A stretch of DNA of 64,000 bases from Posidonia oceanica. Lineage: Eukaryota > Streptophyta > Magnoliopsida > Alismatales > Posidoniaceae. The notes beneath the pieces were generated by a model. The model did no database searches. It was not told the origin of the DNA and saw only the letters and a program-made list of their open reading frames with translations. Positions 22,531 to 33,092 of the stretch are shown here, in pieces (the first letter of the stretch is position 1; every line of letters begins with the position of its first letter). The position numbers and the translations under genes were made by a program. The stretch covers positions 76,200,001 to 76,264,000 of the forward strand of contig JAZBRS010000075.1 in assembly GCA_037176725.1 (NCBI GenBank), written 5' to 3'.

Positions 22531-25013
22531 TGGGGAGTGCGTGGGAGGAATCGGAAGTGGATTTCACTGAATGTGGAGGAAGTTATGGGGGTTTGAAGTT
22601 TTTGGGCAAAAAGAGGACCCAAGTGTTTGTAGTGGACTGTGAAGAGCGTGGGAGGTTTTAGGCCGTGATTCTAGGTGGCTTGGGAAGGTGGTTGTTTGGT
22701 GAGTCTAATGGCAAGGTTCTGGGATTTTAGGAGGTTCGTGGTGATGGATTTTCAATGGAGATGGTCGGTCTGGAGGGTGTTGGGTGCTGAAAGCTTCGGA
22801 GGCCGATTCTGGGGAGGTTTCAAGGGGTTTTTGGGTTCTGGAAGAAGGGTGAGAGAGCTGGGGACTTGGTGTTTCAGAGTGTGAGCCAAAAAAGTCCCGT
22901 TGTGAAGGAAAAGAAGCCGTTTTTATCTCCTCTCTCCCTACTGAAAATCAATGGTTTTAGGTCAAGGGGATGGCTTTCTGCCATCTTTGGCAGAGCATGG
23001 AGGGGATTGCTGGTGTGGGTCGTCGGCCACAGGGTATGGGAGTGATGGAGGGAAGTCTTGGGTGTCAGGTGGAGGTTTGAAAAAGAAGAACCAATGAGGG
23101 AGAGGTCTGTCGTTTCTGTGAGAGGAGAAGAAGAGAGGAAGAAGAAGAAGAAGAGAAGGAGGGAAAGAGGAGGGGAAATGCATGGGCCGTGGGTTGGGCT
23201 TGAGAGAGAAAAAAAAAAGAAATTAAGAAAGAAGGAAAGAAGGAGGGGAAAAGTTGAATGGGTTGGACCAAAAGAAAGGGGAGAAGGAAGAAAAAGAAAG
23301 AAAGAGGAGAAAGAAGAAGGAGAGGGAAAAGTGAGGAAATAAAATTAGGAAAAATAAAAAATAAGTAAAAATACTAGAAAGGTTGTGTTGTGAGTTAGGA
23401 TTTTAATTATATTTTTTTAATGACTGTTTGGGGTTAATTAGTGTGTTTTGGGCTTGATTAGGGTTTTAGATTTTTCTTTTGTTCTCAATTTGTTTTCCAT
23501 TTGATTAAGTGTTTGTTAAATCTTTTAAATTGTTTTCAAAATTGTGTTTTTCTTGTTAAGTATTTAGGACATTAGTTAGGATTTTTTAGGATTTATTTTC
23601 GTATTAATTGGAATGGGTTTTGGGCTTTTAGTTTTAGTCTTTTAAGCTTTTTTCTATCTTAAGTCTTTTGAATTATGTTTTTGATTTTTACTTGTTGATT
23701 TTTCTTGATGTTTTCTTTTAATTGGGTTTCTCTTGTTTGATTAAGTTTTGTTAAATCTTTTTAATGTGTTTCTTATTTTCTTTTTAATTAAGTCCTTAGG
23801 TTGTTGTTTTTTTTCCTTAGGTTTATTAGGTTAGGTTTTTTCTTTCATTAGTTGTTTATCTTAGGGTTCTTAATTGTTCTGCTTCTTTTTAGAGTTTGTT
23901 CTTTAATTATTTTGATAGGGTTTTTACTTTTGGTGGGTTTTGATTTTGTTTTAGTTTTTTCCTTGATTTTACAGTATTTTCTTTTAGTTTGTTTTGCATT
24001 TTTTAGCTTACATGCTTGATTTCTTTTTTAGCTTGATTTAGTTAAGTTTAAGTTTTTAATTGTTTGTTTAATGTTTTTTAATTATTTTTCTTAGAGTTCT
24101 GGTTTGTTTCCCTTATGTTTTAGAGTTTTACAGATTTTTAGGGGTTTTTACGGATTTTAGCAAAAGAAAGAAAAGAAAAGGAGAAGGAAGAAGAAAAGAG
24201 AAAAAAGGAGAAATAAAAGGGAAAGAGATGAGCTGGAGGAAAACGATTTTTTAAAATTCAAGGAAAATGTTAAAAATAAAGTAAAAATAGGAATAAGGTA
24301 GAGAAAGGGTAGAAGCACAAAGGGGGCCCACAACCAAGCAAGAAAAAGAGCAAGAGGGTGATGAAAAGAGAGATGATAATCAGGAGAGAGAGAGGAGAGA
24401 GAAAATGATAATCCCGGAGAGAGAAAAGGATAATTTGGGTGAATGGAAGGCTTAGGAGTCTTGGAATGGGATGAAAATTGGTGAGTGGGTAGGCTAGGGA
24501 TTGGAGTGCTAGGTCTGAAGTTTTGGTTTAATTCCAAGGAGGTTTTGGAGGGGTTTTAAGGTGTAGAAAAAGGGTAGTTTTGCCTAAGTTTCCTAGGGTT
24601 TTTAGGAGTGGTTTTGGTTTGAAAGTTTCTAGGTGTTTAGGTGGGTTTGTCAAGCAGGTGTTGATGGGTTTTCCTATGGATTTTGGTTATGTTTTGGGTT
24701 CGGGAAAGGGGTGTAATCCTAGGTTGAGTTTGGACTTGTTTTGGAGGAAAAGAGAGAGGGAGAGGTATGGGTTTGGACTTGGGTTTGGATGTTTTTAGGG
24801 TAAGGTCTTGGATGGTTTCAGGGTAAGGTTTTGAGAGGGTTTTGGGGTGGTTTTCTGGGTTAGAAAATGGGTGTGGTTCTAGGTTTGGTTTTGGGGTTTG
24901 AGGTGGGGTTTTGATTTGAAAGGAAGGATGAGGGGGGAAAGGTGTAATTTTGGTTTTTTTCCTAGCCGCCCGAGATCTTGCCAATTCAGCCTTATCGAAA
25001 TGGGGTGTCAACA

Positions 25014-25027
25014 GATGCCCCTCCCTG
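25014..25027 (-). promoter_or_regulatory. Polypurine tract of element II
   Basis: On the minus strand CAGGGAGGGGCATC lies directly before the 3' LTR start TGTTGACACC. The purine-rich run next to the LTR is the expected plus-strand primer site. Confidence 0.75.
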
Positions 25028-25584
25028 AGCGAGGTCAAGGGGACCGAGACCGCTGCTCAGGGTTGAGAAGACGCCCCATTCGACCGGAGAGCCAAAAGAT
25101 TTGCTATTGACGTGAGTTACTTATTCGGCGGACACACCGAACGTCGTAGCCCATTGCCGCAATGCAAGATGCAAATGCAGATGGATGAAATGCAATGCAC
25201 ACAATGCATGCTAGTGCAGATGCAATGCAAATGTTAGTGCAAAAGTTAGTACAGATAAGAGTGCTGATGCAGTGCAGATGATACTGATGATGTTAGACTG
25301 GCTTGTAATGCTAGCAATTGAAGGTGCAGAGATGATGCGAAAGAAATGCTGAAAGAAGGGAAAGCGCGATGTGGCACGAGGATCTGGCAGGAAGGCCAGA
25401 CTTGCGCGACAAAGCCAGGAAAAAGAAAGGGTGCAGCTTGTCCCCGCCCGGGGAGCGAGCTAGCAGAAAAGGGAAAAGGGGGTGCGAGGGGAGAGAGGCC
25501 AATTCTCCTATCGCCAAAAGGGGGTGCGCAACTTTGCCTTCCTGGGACAAGGCCACGCCAAAAAAGGTGATAAGGTGACGGGCT

Positions 25585-26400
25585 TATCGTCCGGATAGTT
25601 TACGGTCCTATCAACCGGGAGTGATAGTTTAGGTTATCAGCCTAGGGTGATAGTTTACGGGCCTATCAACCGGAGCAGTTGTGAGTGATAGTTACTGGAT
25701 ATCAGCCGTATAACATGGTTGTGTGGGATAGTTTACAGTCCTATCAACTGGCGGATAGTTTACAGACCTATCAACTGGCGGATAGTTTACAAACCTATCA
25801 ACTGGCGGATAGTTTACAGACCTATCAACTGGAAGCCACAAACCATGAGTGATAGTTACTGGGTATCAGCCGTATAACGCAAATGCCAGATAGTTTACAG
25901 TCCTATCAACTGGAACGATAGTTTACAGACCTATCAACTGGCGGATAGTTTACAGACCTATCAACTGGCAGATAGTTTACAGTCCTATCAACTGGAAATG
26001 GCATTTGCGAGGGACAGTTACTGGGTGTCAGCCGTATAACATGATTGCACGTGATAGTTTATAGTCCTATCAACTGGAGCGATAGTTTACAAACCTATCA
26101 ACTGGCGGATAGTTTACAGACCTATCAACTAGCGGATAGTTTACAGACCTATCAACTGGAAACGCGCAATGATGAGGGATAGTTACTGGATATCAGCCGT
26201 ATAATGCAATTGCTGGTGATAGTTTAGGATATCAGCCTAGCGATAGTTTACAGTCCTATCAACTGGCGGATAGTTTACAGACCTATCAACTGGAGGATAG
26301 TTTACAGACCTATCAACTGGAAACCGCAATTGCAAGGGACAGTTACTGGATGTCAGCCGTATAACACAACTGCGGGCCAACCATGGATCGGCCTAGATGA
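25585..26400. repeat. 3' array of element II: GATAGTTTACAGACCTATCA units
   Basis: About 25 units near 27 bases, each with the inverted pair GATAG...CTATC and the tail ACTGGCG. At intervals of roughly 150-180 bases a variant unit ATCAGCCGTATAAC breaks the array, giving a higher-order repeat. It lies between the extra ORF and the 3' LTR, where Tat elements are known to hold hypervariable satellite-forming repeats. Confidence 0.9.
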
Positions 26401-26419
26401 TAGTTTAGGTTATCAGCCT

Positions 26420-26880
26420 GAGAGAGCTGTGATTGTTGATTGATTGATTGAGAGATTGATAAGAAAAAGAGTGATTGATTGATTGATATTGATAAGAAAA
26501 AGGAGAGAATTGATGATTGATATTGATAAGAAAAGGAGAGAATTGATGATTGATATTGATAAGAAAAGGAGAGAATTGATAAGATATCGGACTTATCGGC
26601 CGGCAAAGAGGGGATGAGGTAATGATGAGATTGATGATTGATAAGATATCGGACTTATCGGCCGGCAAAGAGGGGATGAGGTAATGATGAGAGATGATTG
26701 ATAAGATATCGGACTTATCGGCCGGCAAAGAGGGGATGAGGTAATGATGAGAGATATTGTTAAAGAGGGGATGAGGTAATGATGAGATTGATGATTGATA
26801 AGATATCGGACTTATCGGCCGGTAAAGAGGGGATGAGGTAATGATGAGATTGATGTTTGATAAGGTTTCACGAGAGCGAA
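26420..26880. repeat. 3' array of element II: GATAAGATATCGGACTTATC units
   Basis: Four units of about 60 bases contain the inverted pair GATAAG...CTTATC, GGCCGGCAAAGAGGGGATGA and GGTAATGATGAGA. They are preceded by simple TTGATTGATTGA and GATATTGATAAGAAAAGGAG repeats. Confidence 0.85.
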
Positions 26881-27044
26881 TCATCCCATGATACCAGGAA
26901 TATCATGGGGGAAGGAGGGGGAGGATGATACCAAGGGGCGATCAAAAGATGCCCCTGGTGTCGGGATGACACCAGGGGTTGGCCAACGCGTCCTTGGCAT
27001 CGAAAGTAGAAGGATGAAGACAGAACTGACGTGTTTGTCAGACG

Positions 27045-27186
27045 AGTAGTTTGGGGTACCAGCCCGCTGGGGATGATGACAGGTTGACGGACCTATCGCC
27101 GAGCAGTTGGGGGTGCTAGCCCGTTGAAGATGATGACAGGTTGACGGACCTATCGCCGAGCAGTTGGGGGTGCCAGCCCGCTGAAG
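27045..27186. repeat. 3' array of element II: GACGGACCTATCGCCGAGCA units
   Basis: Two and a half units of about 58 bases with TTGACGGACCTATCGCCGAG and GTGCCAGCCCGCTGAAGA. Like the two arrays to the left, it carries a CTATC/TATCG core. Confidence 0.75.
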
Positions 27187-27480
27187 ACTCAGCTAGGGAC
27201 GCCGGATGGCTTGGCTTGACGGCGTGGGTCTGCAGAGATTCTAGACTCCGGATTGACTGCTGAAGACTTTTCCTGCGTTGTGTTGGCTGCAAGTCTGGCC
27301 AGAGGGCCCAAGATGAGGTTGACAATGATTATGCAATGCATTGAACAGTCTTGTAGTGCAAGCAGATAGCAGAAACAGTTTTTTTTCATTGATAAAACTT
27401 GATGAGTACAATGCCTGTGGCAGGCCAAAAAGAGGTACAGCATGGCTTGAAAGAAGACCACATGGTGATTGCACAATGGC

Positions 27481-28749
27481 CTAGTCAGTTTGGGCCTTCT
27501 TCGACTGCCTGGAGTCGGGGAATAGGGGGCCGCCTGGCGGGATCTCAGAAATAGGCCAGAGCTCTTGGACTTCAGCTTCATATTCTGGGGTGCATCCTAC
27601 ACCTCTCACAGCTGCAATGTCTGTTGATTGGACCCCATGCTGCATCAGACTAGCGAGCTTCTTGGTTGGGGCAGTTGTGCTGAGAGGGTACATCTGTAGA
27701 AACTCGGGCGCTGTACTGTCAATGAAGGCGCCCTGCTGGAAGCCGAACTGGCGCATGACCCTGATTGGATGGTACTCTACGCCTGCCGTGAAGCCTGGTA
27801 GAATGATCAGTCGCGCGTCGCGCGCGCTGAAGAAGACAGTAAATGGCTCGGCCTCAGAGGGGACAATACGCCAGGTTACAGCGTCGTCAGTCAGTGCTGA
27901 TAGCTTCTCGTACTCTTCTTTGACGCTCTTTTCTGTCTTGGCACGGTTGCTGCTACAGTAGGCTTCAAAAGCCTGCACCTGGGGGCGCAGAAAGTTCATT
28001 TCTAAGTGTGCAGCTAACCAAACTTGTATGAGTGCCCCGCAGCCGTGGAAGTGGCGGCAGCGGTGTGAGATGCGGTCCAGCCCGCGATATGTCTCTGCCA
28101 GAACAACTGGTGCCAGGTCTATGTGCTGGGTCACCACAGCTAATGCTATCTCTGCAACCTCAATGGCCACTGTCAGTCGGCCATGAGTAAAGATCAGCTC
28201 GCCCAGGAAGCGGATGACAAACCCTCGGAGCCACAGCTCGTCTCCGAGTTCGACGCGCTTTTTCATGATATCGTCAAAGTGCGCTAGGCGAAGCATGGGT
28301 TCCGGCCCACTGGTGCAGATCAGTCTTTGTTGGCAGCTTCGAGTAGGGAGCCCAGTTAGCTGGCTCAGGACCGCGAGATATCCGTCACGCCTCATGAAGA
28401 TGGGCGGTCCCATGATCTTGGAGAAGCCACAGATCCGACGCACTTCTTCTAGTGTGGGTGTAAGCTCAGTTCTGCCAAAGCGAAAGACGTGGTGCACCGG
28501 TTTCCAGAATCTTGCGGCGGCACACAGAAGGTGACGGCCGACTTCCACATCAGCGGCCTTCAGCAGTTTAGTTGGGATCCCCCAGAGGTGCAGCTTCTCA
28601 CAGTCTTCTTGAGTGAGCCTGCCGATCCATTCTCGCAGGGTTTCCGAGCAGTGTGTTGGAGTTAACAGAGTAGGGAAGCCCATTGCGCAAATCGCAGAGA
28701 TACAGGCTGATAGCTGCAGAGCTTGATGGTACCTGCTATCAATAAACAA
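27481..28749 (-). CDS. Extra ORF of element II: intact DUF7745/PMD-like protein
   Basis: An uninterrupted frame of 422 codons lies downstream of integrase in the same sense. The frame opens at a TTG; the first ATG is at 28683 (MGFPTL), giving 400 residues. A possible 3' splice site (TTGATAG|CAGG) lies just inside the open frame, so an upstream exon is possible. Motifs are FWKPVHHVFRFG followed by ELTPTLEEVRRICGF, the DUF7745/PMD-type core entry. Near residue 340 is HPIRVMRQFGFQQ, resembling the RVLRQFG motif of plant mobile domains. Gene A and gene B are relatives. It is the only PMD-type ORF in the window without a stop. Its role is unknown; it could be captured cargo or help the element. 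The family call rests on motifs only. Confidence 0.75.
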   Translation of the reverse strand: MFIDSRYHQALQLSACISAICAMGFPTLLTPTHCSETLREWIGRLTQEDCEKLHLWGIPTKLLKAADVEVGRHLLCAAARFWKPVHHVFRFGRTELTPTLEEVRRICGFSKIMGPPIFMRRDGYLAVLSQLTGLPTRSCQQRLICTSGPEPMLRLAHFDDIMKKRVELGDELWLRGFVIRFLGELIFTHGRLTVAIEVAEIALAVVTQHIDLAPVVLAETYRGLDRISHRCRHFHGCGALIQVWLAAHLEMNFLRPQVQAFEAYCSSNRAKTEKSVKEEYEKLSALTDDAVTWRIVPSEAEPFTVFFSARDARLIILPGFTAGVEYHPIRVMRQFGFQQGAFIDSTAPEFLQMYPLSTTAPTKKLASLMQHGVQSTDIAAVRGVGCTPEYEAEVQELWPISEIPPGGPLFPDSRQSKKAQTD

Positions 28750-30164
28750 TCAGATCTCGCAGGCATATAATCTTTGATAACAAGCAGAAACTGAGACTGA
28801 AAATGTAGTTCCATATGCAATCTAGCAAGGTGATAACAGAACATAGCAATTAAGCACTGATAAGCAAGGGGATTCTGCAGCAGTCTTGCGAAAACGGGGT
28901 CGAGGGCCGGCAGGAGATCTGGGCCAGCGCAGCTCGAGTGGCGTCAATGCGCTCCGCTGGGGAGGAGTACTGTCTCAGGGCCGAGGCGTGTTGCAGAGCG
29001 GAGAGATTGATAGGAAAGGAGAGGAATGAAGAAGATGCATGTATGCATGATGCAGGTGATGTGCTTATGAAGATGAGTAGTATGCTTGGATGGATGAGTA
29101 TGCTTGGATGCCCTCAGCATACGGAGTGCTTTGGTGCCTGCTGCAAAGGAAGGGAGTGGTCCCTGACTCACTAGGCCCTACCTAGACTCTTGGCTTGCTG
29201 GTGGCGCTCTGGAACGGGTTGTTGGCATTGTACAGGTGGTAGTGTGGTGAGGACAGGCTATTGGCCAAACTCTCAGGACCTACACCTATTCTTTCAGCTC
29301 TCTCTTTTTGATTTCTCCCTCATAGGTATGCAGTCTTTCTCTGCCCCTAGCCAGGAGAGGGTGAGTGTTTGCTCTTGGAGGGATGTGGTAGATTCTTTTA
29401 AGCTCGACATGTTGGGGATCTCTAGTAAAGTATGGGGGATAATGGTGCCTGTGTTTTTCGGGCTGCATTTTGCCTTTTTCTTCTTTTTTGTTTTTTGCTT
29501 TGCTTGCCCTTTTTTTTTCTTTTTTTTTTTGCTTGATTTTTTTCTCTTTTTTTTTCAGGCTTTTGCTATCCCCATTTTGGTGGCAAAAGGAGGGTGTTTG
29601 AATTGTAATGGATCTAGGCTTTGGGTCTGCTGTGTGATGGGTAGAAGGAGCAGGGCTAGACTGCACACCCCTATCTCTAGGGCCGGCTTCTGTCTTCGTC
29701 TTCTGTTCCTTGGATGTGCCCAAACCTAGGTGTCTACTCTCGCTTTTTCCAGACTCACATCCTAACATTTTTTCTCCCTCAGAGGTGTATGTCCTTGCAA
29801 GATTAGGCGGTTCGCCTGTCCTCGTTGGTGGTGGCTCCCTCACTAGCTAAGACATCTGAGTAGTGCCAGGTGAGGTAGGGTGACTCTTTCCAGAGCAGGC
29901 AAGCACTTCCGATTTTCATCACCGGGCCAAAAATGTGATGCTTGAGAGGATGACGATAATGATTTTAAAGAGAGTTGATGCAAGAGTTGAAAGGATGACG
30001 ATGATGATTTGAAATAGAGGTTGCTTTGAAAGGATGACGATGATGATTTGAAAAGAGAGAATGCAAGAGTGGGATAGATAGATGATGCAGGTAGGACAAG
30101 AATGCAAGAGGTGAGAATGCAAGTGCAAGTGGGAGGAGGGCATCTGCAACGGGGCCGCCTTCGG
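28750..30164 (-). other. Non-coding spacer between integrase and extra ORF of element II
   Basis: No coding region is supported. A strongly T-rich stretch (plus strand) is at 29470-29565. Three units of GATGACGATGATGATTTGAAA lie at 29950-30060. A GATGCATGTATGCATGATGC run is near 29030. The rest is unremarkable. Confidence 0.6.
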
Positions 30165-32036
30165 CTACTGATAGTACTTCTTGAGATAGCAGAGGTTGAC
30201 GGGCTCAGATTGCTCGACCTGGTCCATATCCTCAAGAGTTATAGCGCCTCCCGAAAAGATCTGCTTGACCACAAAGGGGCCACGCCAATTGGGTCGGAAT
30301 TTTCCTCGATCGTCAGGCAAGTGAATGGCGCGCAAGACAAGGTCCCCTGGCTGAAAGTTTCTAGGCTGGACCTTCTTCAAGAATGCTCTGGCCATCCGCT
30401 TCTGATAGCAGTGAGCGTTGTGCATAGCTTGCAGTCTGCGCTCATCAATTAAGTTCAGCTGGACGCAGCGGTCTTCGACCCATTCTGCCTCTTCCAACTC
30501 AGCTTCTCGTAGGATCCGCAGTGAGGGGATCTCTACCTCGACAGGTAACACCACTTCCATGCCGTACGCCAGAGAGTACGGGGTGGCTCCTGTAGAGGTC
30601 CGGATTGATGTCCTGTATGCCCAGAGTGCATACGGGAGCTTATCATGCCAGTCTTTGTGGGTTTCTGCCATTTTCTTCAGGATTTTGACAATGTTCTTGT
30701 TTGCAGACTCCACTGCTCCGTTCATCTGTGGCCGATAGGGCGAGGATCTATGGTGCTTGATCTTGAGACTCTGCAGGTATTCCTCAGTCCTTTTGGTAAT
30801 GAAGTTTGTGCCATTATCAGAGATGACAGAGTGCGGGACCCCATATCGGGCAACGATATTGTTCCTGATAAATTTTTCTGTTGCTACAGCGGTGACTGTC
30901 TTATAAGAGGCTGCTTCCACCCACTTGGTAAAATAATCGATCGCTGCCAGAATGTAACGATGACCATTTGAAGCAGCAGGGTGGATGGCGCCAATGACAT
31001 CGATCCCCCAGGTGGAGAAAGGCCATGGCGAGGACATGTTATGCAGCTGTTGTGGGGGGGCCTTGATGAAGTTACCATGGATCTGGCAGTTGTGGCATTT
31101 ACACACAAACCGGCAGCAGTCTGCTTCCATGGTCTGCCAGAAATATCCTTGGAGCATGATCTTCTTGGCTAGGAGGACGCCGTTCATGTGCGGGCCACAG
31201 GTCCCTGCATGCACTTGAAGCATCGGCGTGTCCGCCTCTGATTTGTCCAGGCAGCGCAGTAGCATCTGATTGTATGACCTTCTGTACAGCTGCCCAGCCC
31301 CCAACACATATTTTGACGCCAGATGCACCAGAGTTCTCTTGTCTGTTGCCGTGGCATCAGGAGGAAAGCTGCCAGACTCCAGGAAAGATTTTATATCTTG
31401 ATACCAGGGCTGCTCCTCTGCTGGATCTGCCTCTTCTATGTTCAGGCAATATGCAGGCTGCTCAATGCGAGTAACGGATACATCCACCGCACCGTCTTCA
31501 GATATAGTGAGCCAGGATGCCAAAGTTGCCGATGCGTCTGCGTACGCGTTCTTGGCTCTGTTCATGTATGTGAAGCAGATGCTCTCAAATTCTTCCATCA
31601 GCCCCAGCAGGTGTTCGTGATACGGCACAAGTTTGGGGTCTTTTGTCCTCCAGTCGCCATTCACTTGAGAAATTACCAACATGGCATCACCGTGCACATG
31701 CAGCTTTTGCGCCTTGTGCTCGAGGGCGACTTTCAACCCTAGGATGCATGCTTCGTATTCCGCTTCGTTGTTTGTGCAGGTGAAAGTCAGCTTCCTCGCG
31801 AAGGGAGTCATCTGTCCCTGGGGCGTGGTCAGCACTGCGCCTACACCCTGGCCCTTTTTGTTGACTGCACCATCGAAGTAGAGCTGCCATTCCTCTTGTT
31901 CTTCAGGATCTTTCTGCTCAGAGCCCTCCATTGCGAAGAGGATATCTTCATCAGGGAACTGCGTCTGGAGGGGTTGGTATTCAGGTAGAGGAAGATCAGC
32001 AAGATGGTCTGCCATGGCCTGACCCTTCATGGATTT
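30165..32036 (-). pseudogene. pol: Element II archaeal-type RNase H and integrase
   Basis: A 621-codon open frame starts at an ATG at 32030, but this ATG is internal: a TAG at 32037-32039 separates it from the RT. The Tat-specific second RNase H (about residues 45-170) shows its four acidic sites in YFDGA, NNEAEYEA, GDAMLV and ADASATLA. The integrase has an H2C2-type zinc finger (HAG..H, CHNC) and a DD35E core: D in WGIDVIG, D in SDNGTNF, E in MNGAVESANK, with 35 residues between the last two. The C-terminal module reads GKFRPNWRGPFVVKQIF and ends in LKKYYQ. All catalytic residues are kept, so only the upstream stops and frameshift disable it. Confidence 0.9.
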
Positions 32037-33092
32037 CTATGTGACAAAGCTGATGTCGTACTGAGACAATAACACCTGCCACTTAGCACATCTGCCTACC
32101 ATGGCCGGCTTTTGAAAGAGGAACTTGATAGGATCATGCCGGCATAAGAGCTGTACTGGGTATGCCATCATGTAGTGCCTTAGTTTCTGTGCAGCCCAGA
32201 CAAGGGACAAGCAAGTCTTCTCTAGTGTACTGTACCTGGCTTCGCATTCACTAAATTTCTTGCTCAGGTAATAGATGGCACGCTCCCTTCTACCAGATTC
32301 GTCATGTTGGCCCAAGACGGCGCCCATGGAATGCTGTGTGGTAGAAAGGTAGAGAAGCAAAGGTCTCCCTGGTGTAGGGGGAACTAGGACAGGAGGCTTA
32401 ATCAACAGCTGCTTGATCTTGGCAAATGCAGCCTGACACTCCTCGCTCCAGTGAATCTGCGCATTCTTCTTCAAGAGCTTGAATATGGGCTCACAGATGG
32501 GCGTAAGCTGTGCAATAAAGCGACTGATATATTGTAAACGCCCAAGCAGACTTCTGACTTCTTTTTCAGTTCTGGGGGGTGGCATGTCCACGATGGCTTG
32601 TGCTTTCAACGGGTCCACCTCAATCCCCCTTTGGCTAACAATGTAGCCGAGCAATTTGCCAGAAGACACCCTGAATACGCACTTCATGGGATTCAGGCGC
32701 AGTTTGTATTTCCGTAGACGGTCAAAGAGCTTTTTTAGACAGGCAAGGTGATCTTCAGGCTCTCTGGTTTTAGCAATCATGTCATCTACGTAGACCTCCA
32801 CTTCTTGGTGCATGAGGTCATGGAATAGCGCGGTCATGGCCCTCTGATAGGTCGCACCAGCATTTTTCAGGCCGAACGGCATGACTTGGTAGCAGAAGAC
32901 TCCCCAAGGGGTGATGAATGAAGTCTTTTCCATGTCTTCTTCTGCCATTTTGATTTGATTGTATCCAGAAAAGCCGTCCATGAAGAAGAGCATCTTGTGG
33001 CCCGCTGTATTGTCGACTAGGACGTCAATGTGAGGCAATGGAAAGTCGCCCTTGGGACTCGCCTTGTTCAGGTCCCTGTAGTCGATGCAGAT
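32037..33092 (-). pseudogene. pol: Element II reverse transcriptase and first RNase H
   Basis: The frame is open between two TAG codons (33093-33095 and 32037-32039). It has FPLPHIDVLVDNTAG, MDGFSGYNQI, the catalytic YVDD (in VEVYVDDMIAKT), KKCVF-type MKCVFRVSSGKLLGYI, and the thumb/connection HWSEECQAAFAKIKQ. The first RNase H region follows (LLLYLSTTQHSMGAVLGQHD, YYLSKKFSECEARYSTLEK). The stop at 33093 falls in the conserved GRI-x-ICIDYRDL block; the one at 32037 falls in VT-x-KSMKGQ, where CAG would be the usual codon. Both are single in-frame TAGs with no frame change. Confidence 0.9.

Larger units (their letters stand above)
19089..25013 (-). repeat. Left LTR of element II (3' LTR in element sense)
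   Basis: 5925 bases. In element sense it begins TGTTGACACCCC and ends GGGATTACTACA. Along the plus strand: a conserved U5-side block (19385-19655), a 27-base tandem array (19840-20210), a stretch rich in ATGCAATTTT (20930-21800), a GC-rich block (21960-22530), a purine/pyrimidine-biased block (23050-23340), a T-rich block (23350-24160), and a GGTTTTGG-rich block near the outer end (24540-24960). No functional protein gene is supported within it. Confidence 0.95.

Noticed and set aside
22962..24537. Lysine/glutamate- and leucine/serine-rich ORFs in the LTR of element II
   Set aside because: They lie in purine- or pyrimidine-biased low-complexity DNA without domains or a start context.
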